Below are positions 56,756-64,000 of a stretch of DNA of 64,000 bases, piece after piece. Within the stretch, counting starts at the first letter, position 1. Each line of letters begins with the position of its first letter. The notes beneath the pieces are model-generated. The model was not told the DNA's origin. It ran no database searches and saw nothing but the letters and a program-made list of their open reading frames with translations. The position numbers and the translations under genes are program-made. The DNA is from Roridomyces roridus (lineage: Eukaryota; Basidiomycota; Agaricomycetes; Agaricales; Mycenaceae): the NCBI GenBank assembly GCA_029378245.1, contig JARKIF010000016.1, forward strand, positions 1,116,001 to 1,180,000. The letters are read 5' to 3'.

Positions 56756-57154
56756 TAGGCTCGAATCCAGCCTGTCGTGTCGAAAGTACCACAGACAGGC
56801 TGGTCGATTTCGGTTGATGGAATTGAGTTGTGCGATCTATGATTTAATTTACCCGAAAAGGCTGTTCAACATGGGTCGGCGGCGGGTTACACCTCATTTC
56901 TGTCGATTTCTGTACTTATTCAGGCGTAAAAAGTAGTTCTGGTACATTTGCTATTTACACAAAGCCTTTTTGATGTTGTCGGCACCTCGGAGAGCAGACC
57001 AGAACACCTGGTTTACATGTAATAGGTCAAGCCGATGTCGCCGAATAGCCTTTTATGGTAAATTGAATCAGTGATCGCTCGTCTTGATTCCATCAAACAA
57101 AATCAACCGGTCTGTCTATCGGCACTCTTCATAGACAGACCGGTTCCGGTCTAG
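56756..57154. mobile_element. 399-bp TIR element in the 3' end of NACHT-ankyrin copy B
   Basis: Copy A has the uninterrupted site GGAGTGCAGCCATCC. In copy B the bases CAACCATC (56748-56755) and CAGCCATC (57155-57162) flank the insert as an 8-bp duplication with one mismatch. The ends are imperfect inverted repeats: CTAGGCTCGAATCCAGCCTG at the left, CTAGACCGGAACCGGTCTG read inward from the right. Two perfect hairpins lie near the ends. No coding capacity. A hAT-like MITE fits best; the 3' hairpin followed by CTAG also recalls a Helitron end. Confidence 0.7.
57105..57145. repeat. perfect 15-bp hairpin near the right end of the 399-bp element
   Basis: AACCGGTCTGTCTAT (57105-57119) and ATAGACAGACCGGTT (57131-57145) are exact reverse complements around an 11-nt loop. 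A second stem, CCAGCCTGTC/GACAGGCTGG, lies near 56768-56804 at the other end. Confidence 0.8.
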
Positions 57155-60100
57155 CAGCCATCCTTTCCAGCAATATAAACAGACGCCCCATGTTCAACAA
57201 GCAGCTGTGCGATGCCAAGGTGGCCATACTGGAAGGCAAGGTGGAGCAGAGTCGTGCCATCCTTTCGAGCCACATCAACTGATGCCCCATGTTCAACAAG
57301 CAGCTTTGCAATATAAAGGTGTCCGTATTGGGATGCAAGGTGCAGCGGAGTCCAGCCATCTTTTTCTGCAGCGTCAACCGATGCCCCATGTTCAACAAGC
57401 AGCTTTGCAATGTCAAGGTGGCCATACCGAGACGCAAGGTGGAGCAGAGTTACACCATCCTCCTCAGCAACATTGACTGATGCCCCATGTTCAACAAGCA
57501 GCTTTGCACTGTCAAGGTGACCATATCGGGAGGCAAGGTGCAGCGGAGTCCAGTCAAACTTCTGTGTAGCATCAACCGATGCCCCATGTTCAATGAGCAG
57601 CTTTGCAATGTCAAGGTGGCCGTATTGGGACACAAGGTGCAGCGGAGTCCAGTCAAGCTTCTCTGTAGTGTCAACCGATGCCCCATGTTCAACAAGGAGC
57701 TTTGCAATGTCAAGGTGGCCATACTGGGACGCAAGGTGGAGCGGAGTCCAGCCATCATCCTTAGCAACATTGACCGATGCCCCATGTTCAACAAACAGCT
57801 TTGCAATATCATGATGGCCGTATCGGGACACAAGGTGCAGCGGAGTCCAGCCATCTTTTTCTGCAGCGTCAACTGATGCCCCATGTTCAACAAGGAGCTT
57901 TGCAATGTCAAGGTGGCCATACCGGGACGCAAGGTGGAGCAGAATTATGCCATCCTCAGCAACATTGAGTGATGCCCCATGTTCAACAAGCAGCTTTGCA
58001 ATGTCAAGGCGGCCATACTGGGACACAAGGTGCAGCGGAGTCCAGCCATCTTTTTCTGTAGTGTCAACCGACGCCCCATGTTCAACAAGGAGCTTTGCAA
58101 TGTCAAGGTAGCCATACTGGGACACAAGGTGGAGCAGAGTCCAGCCATCATCCTTAGCAACATTGACTGATGCCCCATGTTCAACAAACAGCTTTGCAAT
58201 GTCAAGGTGGCCGTATCGGCACACAAGGTGCAGCGGAGTCCAGCCATCTTTTTCTGTAGCGTCAACCGATGCCCCATGTTCAACAAGGAGCTTTGCAATG
58301 TCAAGGTGGCCATACCGGGACGCAAGGTGGAGCAGAGTTATGCCATGCTCGTCAGCAACATTGACTGATGCCCCATGTTCAACAAGCAGCTGTGCAATGT
58401 CAAGGTGACCATATTGGGAGGCAAGGTGCAGCGGAGTCCAGTCAAGCTTCTCTGTAGTGTCAACCAATGCCCCATGTTCAACAAGCAGCTTTGCAATGTC
58501 AAGGTGGCCATACTGGGACACAAGGTGGAGCGGAGTCCAGCCATCATCCTTAGCAACATTGACCGATGCCCCATGTTCAACAAACAGCTTTGCAATATCA
58601 TGGTGGCCATATTGCGACACAAGGTGAAGCACAGTTATGCCATCCTCCTCAGCAACATTGACTGATGCCTCCTGTTCAACAAGCAGCTTTGCAATGTCAA
58701 GGTGGCCATATTGGGAGGCAAGGTGCAGCGGAGTCCAGTCACACTTCTCTGTAGCATCAACCAATGCCCCATGTTCAACAAGCAGCTTTGCAATGTCAAG
58801 GTGGCCATACCGGGACGCAAGGTGGAGCAGAGTTATGCCATCCTCCTCAGCAACATTGACTGATGCCCCCTGTTCAACAAGCAGCTTTGCAATGTCAAGG
58901 TGACCATATCGGGAGGCAAGGTGCAGCGGAGTCCAGTCACACTTCTGTGTAGCATCAACCGATGCCCCATGTCCAACAAGCAGCTTTGCAATGTCAAGGT
59001 GACCAGACTTGGAGGCAAGGTGCAGTGGACTCCAGTCAAACTTCTGTGTAGCATCAACCGATGCCCCATGTTCAATGAGCAGCTTTGCAACATCAAGGTG
59101 GCCATACTCGGAGGCAAGGTGCAGAGGAGTCCAGTCTCTGAGCTTCTCTGTAGTGTCGACCGATGCCCCATGTTCAACAAGGAGCTTTGCAATGTCAAGG
59201 TGGCCATTCTTGGAGACATAATGCAATGGTGTCTGGCCATCCTGGTCAGCAGAATTGACTGATGCCCCATGTTCAATGAGCAGCTTTGCAATGTCAAGGT
59301 GGCCATCCTCCGAGACGTGGTGCAGTGCAGTCCAGCCATGTCCTTCAGCAGCATCCACTGGTGCGCCATGTTCAATGAGCAGCTTCGCAATGTCAAGGTA
59401 GCCATACCAGAGGGCAAAGTGCAATGGAGTCTGGCCATCCTGCTCAGCGGAATTGATTGATGCCCCATGTTCAATGAGCAGCTTTGCAATGCCAAGATAG
59501 TGATAATGCAAGGCAAGCTGCAAAGGAGTCTGGCCATCCCTGGCAATAACATCAACTGGCACCTTTCTGTCAACAAGCAAAGCCAACACCCCTCTTTGAA
59601 ACCCCATTTCTGTGCACATACATATTGCCGGTTCAGTGTGGGCCTTCCATCTCCATCTCCACCTTCCCTGTAATTTACACAACACAGTGTATTGGGTACT
59701 TCCATCTTCAAGCAGATGCATTGTTGTTGGGAGTAGCTGCTCCTGGTCTGTATCATTGCAGTACTGGAAGTGGTTGAACCAATTGTCAGCTGCATATTCT
59801 GCAAGTGGGTACTTGACCTCACTATGCCAAGCCAGATAATGGTCATTTTCTGAAAACACAAGGAGATAACGGATGCAAGTTTGTGTGATGAACTTTTGTG
59901 AGATACTCTTGCTGAGATCGAGAACGGATGCATGCTCCTCATAAAACTCTTGGGAAAGAACATAGTCTCGCACAGAAGAGTGGGCAAAACTGATTAAGCC
60001 CCGGGCAGCCTCATCAGTGTTTATCACAATGAGGCCATCAAGCGTGTTGAAAAGTCTTGAGTTACCCGACCGTCTTTGAGGGTGATAGACTGATTTTTTG

Positions 60101-61539
60101 AGATTGGAAAAGTCAAAATCTGGCAGGTCCAAGCAGAAAGCAAGAGCATCCGAAAGCTCCTCTGATGATAGCACTCTTTGTGAAAACACAAGCCACCGTA
60201 GTATTGCCTGAATGAAAACAGATGACAGCCTTGGTTCCTCCTTTGCGCGTTTTAGAAAATGGCTATAGATACTGAACAGATCAGCTGGGAGAACTGCAAG
60301 GACCTCATCCCATTCATCTTCCCAATGACAATGACCTAGCTCAATAATGAAGCAAGCTGCCATACGGAACCTACTTGCATAGTTAGTTTAGGCCGAGGAT
60401 TTACATGAATCTGGCTTACATTCCATTGCTTTGTTGTACAATTTGTTTAGTGACTGCCTTGATATGTTCAACATCATCAGACATTGCCAAAATCTTGCTG
60501 TAGACAAAGGATCTTATGTCCTCATGTAACATTGATGCATGCAACTGTATCAAGGGTATGCCCTTGAAGCCTTTCTGAAATTCCTGGCGATGTTGACTTG
60601 TGAACAGCAAATGCAGCCCTTTTGTTGATGAACTGCAAAGCATGTCTACAAGAGCTGTCCAATCCTTCTTTTGGCATTCATCCAGTCCATCCAGAACAAT
60701 GTATGCCTGTCCGAGTTCTCCAATCAAACTATCAAGGAGTTCTTGGAGATCTTTAATCTGCAGCTGTATTTTTCCTTTTCCCAATCTTTCATGAAATGTC
60801 GAAAGAGTTCCGTGTGGAGTGGGTGACATCTCAGAGAGCTGCCAGATAATAGAGCGCAACATAATGGTCAGGCTCTGTCTGTCATTTCTGAAGTCGAAGA
60901 AGAAATAGGAGACTTTTTTGCCACTCTTGACAAGATTATCAGTGATTGTTGAGCTGTTTGATATCAGTAGAGATAGTGCCTAACATTGGTGAACTACCTG
61001 AGTACACTTTTCCCAGTTCCAGCTGAAATGGATTAGATATAGTGAGCATTGAAAATAAAGCCAACATACAAATTCCCTGGATCCACAAGCTGCCAGGTGT
61101 CTTGGTCCAACTAATGAGTTGATCATGCTGAAGCAGCCAAGTCCCAGTATCCTTATAGCGGAGCTCTTGTAGCTGATGCTGTCTGTCCTGTGTATTGGGA
61201 GGATTTCCCAACCACTTGTACAAAGCATCATGATGAGCAGCTGATCTATACAAAGATGAGACCAAGATCTATGCTGAGAGAAAATGTCAATGACCCTTGG
61301 ATGCTGCCATCACAGCAATGATTAATCAACTTTGCCGCAATGTTGTCAAAAAACCTTACACATTGACAATGGGGTTTCCTCCAGCACCACCAGTACCCCC
61401 TATTTCATTCCCTGCTCCACCGTCACCCCCTGGGCCACCTATAGACACATCATGATTCATCAGAATCCCACTCTCTTGGATTTGACACACCATAGATGAA
61501 TACATTCCCACCGCTGAGTCGGTGAGTGCCAGACATCAT
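57151..61539 (-). CDS. NACHT-ankyrin NLR-like protein, copy B (intact)
   Basis: Six exons join in frame: 61491-61539, 61360-61438, 61070-61245, 60998-61022, 60420-60953 and 57151-60370, giving 4083 nt and 1360 residues. The start (MMSGTHRL) is chosen because the equivalent Met is in frame in both copies; an upstream ATG at 61677-61679 is out of frame. Domains in order: Gly-rich leader with GGPGGDGGAGNEIGG (about 17-42), NACHT with Walker A SGTGKSVLSS at about 102-111 and Walker B YIVLDGLDECQ at about 194-204, winged-helix-like linker (LPADLFSIYSHFLKRAKEEP; FAHSSVRDYVLSQEF), and about 24 ankyrin repeats from residue 565. The STAND-type ATPase with repeats is the architecture of fungal NLR-like receptors, cytosolic sensors linked to non-self recognition; the ligand is unknown and no known effector domain is visible at the N-terminus. 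The TAG stop comes from the end of the 399-bp transposon, so the protein was probably longer once. Confidence 0.85.
57160..59545 (-). repeat. ankyrin-coding tandem array of copy B
   Basis: About 24 units of 99 bp, open throughout. Most encode variants of LHLASRYGHLDIAKLLVEHG. Recurrent neighbours (VNVAKDDGW, VDTTEKLDW, VNVAEEDGI) show block duplication, but on a different pattern from copy A. One unit carries two extra residues (TTEKLRDWTPLH) near 59140. Confidence 0.8.
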
Positions 61540-63446
61540 AAACCTGATCTGCAGTTTGGTATCCAGAGGTACAGGTAAGCACCGCAGCTCACTGCAAGCC
61601 AAGAACTCGGAAAGAGAAAGGTGGTGGTAAGAATTAAGGAAGCCAGCTCAGAGGCACAAATCCATACAAACTTTCCCATGATTGATAATGATCAGCTTAG
61701 CTGACATGAAGTACACATATTGTTGGTTGCCCTGACATTTATGACTATGTAGTATGGGTACAACTGAATTGAAAGCTGTCCAAGATGGAGCTGCCGAATT
61801 GCTGCCGACATGACACATAAACAAGAGAGCATGTGAGCCATGTCACGTAATCATCCACCCTACACGGATCCGGCGAGCGTTGTGGTGGATATGATTTGAA
61901 ATTTCGACTAGGCGAGATAAATAGCACACAGGATGAACCCGGAGAGGAAGAGTGTGTCCACCGGCGAGGCAGCCGCGGTGTAGTGGAACTTGCCCATCAA
62001 AACGAAGGAAGGAGAGAGGAAGGAAAGGAGGGTGGCCACGGTGATCTCAAAAACATTTGAGTAGAGCTCATTGCACGTAGAGTGCGGCCAGCGGCAGGGA
62101 GAGCATCGTTGGCTTCCGTGGAAAGATACAGCACATATCGTCACGCGGTCATCCACTGATAGAAAGAGCTCCGGCACATGCCTTCCGGCGCATCGGCGCG
62201 TCAAGCTCGGTGCGAGCCGCGAGACCGCTGCGTCCGCCATAAGTTGGGTGTAACCTTCGAATATCAAGCAGACATCGCATTCAGCTTGCTCGGATTACAC
62301 AAGCGACATGCAAGTCGTCGTGGTCGAAGGGGATAAGGACGACCTCATGGAGGACCATGCAGTTGGTTTCAATGTAAGGTAAATGGTCTGTCCCATTGCA
62401 CGACAGGTTGAGGATACACGCATGCATGTCAATGAATACCGCGAGAAAGCTGCAGACACTATCAGTCAAGATCGAGGGAGGACGGGAGGAAACGCACATG
62501 AGCCTGGCCAACAACGCTCCTAGTCTGCCGGGGGGCCAGACACTTGCCGGCGTACTACTGTGCTGTTAACGGGTGCACCGCTGATAAGCCTCGACAAGCG
62601 CGCCGAGGCCCTGTGTGGACATGACGGGTACCGGGGCGGAGTGGGGTCTCGGGCATTGCGTGACGTGTCGGTCGAGGATAGAGATCCAATGTCGGGCGAG
62701 CCAGGGGGAGGCAACAGCGGGCAGGGTATGCTGGCATGCACTGGAGGCTACTGCTGGTGGTCTTCAGGGATAGGCATACGTGGCACGGGACCGGGGATAC
62801 GCATGGCACGCAAAGGCGGGAACAGAGGCACCCGGGCGTGTGGGAACGCTGCCCGTTATACACGCCCCCACCGAGCGCAGGATTGAGGGACCCTGAAACG
62901 CGCAGATGTCGCATGTAGTCGTCCACTCCTTCAAGCTGACTTGTGCGTCCGTCTGGGAAAGGACGTGCGGAAGAGGGGTGGGTGTGCCCGCGGATTCGAC
63001 ATCCGAGGGACCGGGGAGGGCAGCCTCTCGCCATGGCGGGCCAGGAATCTTCGATCGAACGAGAGAATAGGCAGCAGGACAGGGACGCGCTGAGCGGGCG
63101 TGGTGGCTAGGTAGCACTCCAGAGCTCTCTGAGCGTCTCCCTCTCGTCGACCTGGCGGATGATTTCACAAAAACACGCAGGCCAGAAGTAGAGACATACG
63201 TCGTTACCCTGCTCAGTCACTCAGGCCGTCCAAGCTTATGATGGTGATTGAGAATGCGAAGGGTCGTCAGAGACCGTCTGCTTCGAGCAGACATGGGTCG
63301 GCAGTCTTCAGGAATTCCTCGTGCATGTCGCCGAGGAGATAGACGATCGGATGCGGATGGCTCGAGTACGCCGACGCCACGGGGAAAATGAAGGCGGGAG
63401 AAAATGGCAGATGTGGCTACAAGACGACGGTGAGCCAACGAATCGG
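61540..63446. other. upstream flank of copy B
   Basis: Collinear with 10250-10450 and 12095-13880. The leader region differs from copy A by a 10-nt and a 3-nt gap. It contains the counterpart of the possible membrane-protein exon at about 62080-61910. No other gene is seen. Confidence 0.5.
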
Positions 63447-64000
63447 TGTGACAGATGCAGGGGCCCACCGGACCATCGCTCTTTGCATTCACCAAGTCGG
63501 TCCAAGACTGAGGATTGAGGCAAGTGGCAAGTGGCAGTGACGGCGCTTTTGATCCGCGATGACTCTGTCCCCGACACCCAAGTGCTCCAGACTGAAGCTC
63601 AAGCACTTTGGGCCAATCTTCTGGGCTTTTCTCTGTTGTTCAGACTTGAGCTGAGGAGCCGACCTCCTGGATTTGCATGTATCGTCCTGCCCTTATGTCA
63701 CGGGAAATAGTGAATACGACCCGTTCGAACTTCGCGCAATGGGTCGTCTGACTTCTGAAGCCTAGAAACTCATGCTCTTTTGATCCTCGTTGCAAGGACT
63801 CTGAACTCGGTACCTCTTGAGATCTCTCTGTTATGGACTACCCTACGGCGCTCCTGGCCACGTCAAAATCTGCCTAGCGCCAACTTGAAGCTCCGTGAAA
63901 AGAAGGGCACACAATGTTCTCCTTCGAGCTGCGGGCGCAGCCAGAATGATTGGGCAAATGATCTCTGGATGGTGGCCTCAATCAGCATCTGTCCCGGACA
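63447..64000. other. unique sequence at the right edge
   Basis: No similarity to copy A beyond 63446. I see no domain, tRNA or repeat in these last 550 bases; a gene could start beyond the window. Confidence 0.35.

Larger units (their letters stand above)
56640..63446. repeat. segmental duplication, copy B
   Basis: Direct copy of 4620-13880 without the element at 10451-12094. Intron positions, the NACHT exons and the upstream flank match. It contains a private insertion at 56756-57154. The copy ends at AATCGG (63446), where copy A runs into the SINE pair. Confidence 0.85.

Noticed and set aside
56756..57154. Helitron-derived insert (3' hairpin followed by CTAG)
   Set aside because: The 8-bp flanking duplication and inverted ends fit a TIR element better; Helitrons do not duplicate their target.
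57129..59987. Similar long overlapping frames in copy B
   Set aside because: Same cause; the 1360-codon frame carries the NACHT and ankyrin motifs.

Overview
The window reads as nuclear DNA of a mushroom-forming basidiomycete (Agaricomycete). The basis is gene style: dense short introns of about 40-60 bp with GT..AG ends, exons as small as 6 nt, and families typical of this group (secreted berberine-bridge-like oxidases, NACHT-ankyrin proteins with a Gly-rich start, TET/JBP-type oxygenases, a coiled-coil protein that looks basidiomycete-conserved, Helitron-type Pif1 helicases). I cannot name the genus. All family assignments rest on motif recognition, not on a search.

Layout. 0-4.2 kb is an ordinary gene-rich edge: the tail of an unknown gene, a CsbD-like stress protein with five exons, and a complete 562-residue secreted FAD oxidase with eight exons. 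4.6-13.9 kb and 56.6-63.4 kb are two direct copies of one segment carrying a NACHT-ankyrin gene and its upstream flank. The right copy (B) is open as a 1360-codon, six-exon model. The left copy (A) has a longer ankyrin array and is broken by a homopolymer frameshift and by two separate 20-nt deletions. Each copy has a transposon insertion that the other lacks, so each serves as the empty site for the other.

14-22 kb holds two head-to-head tRNA-derived SINEs, a decaying RAD5/HLTF-like SNF2 ATPase with a 6-nt exon in its Walker A motif, and a truncated TET/JBP-like oxygenase. 21.4-33.7 kb holds a dispersed AT/TATACC-rich repeat family in both orientations, a large unrecognised minus-strand gene, a putative single-pass membrane protein and a small two-exon gene. 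A solo LTR with a clean 5-bp target duplication (33.8-34.5 kb) is followed by a five-exon gene for a 940-residue unknown protein (34.7-37.7 kb).

37.9-56 kb is mostly mobile DNA. It contains an LTR-like promoter region with iterated motifs, a 3.25-kb element with terminal inverted repeats of about 530 bp, a frameshifted GIY-YIG-like gene, one coiled-coil gene, and a Helitron-type helicase gene. The helicase is interrupted by a 1.03-kb mariner-type element (TA duplication) and a 2.66-kb long-TIR element (9-bp duplication). Removing each insertion together with one duplication restores the helicase frame. The 2.66-kb and 3.25-kb elements look related and both carry an antisense tRNA-like module next to the right inverted repeat.

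The genes do not form one pathway. The best candidate for biology worth pursuing is the duplicated NACHT-ankyrin locus, an NLR-like receptor gene pair that is visibly diversifying by repeat turnover and transposon insertion.
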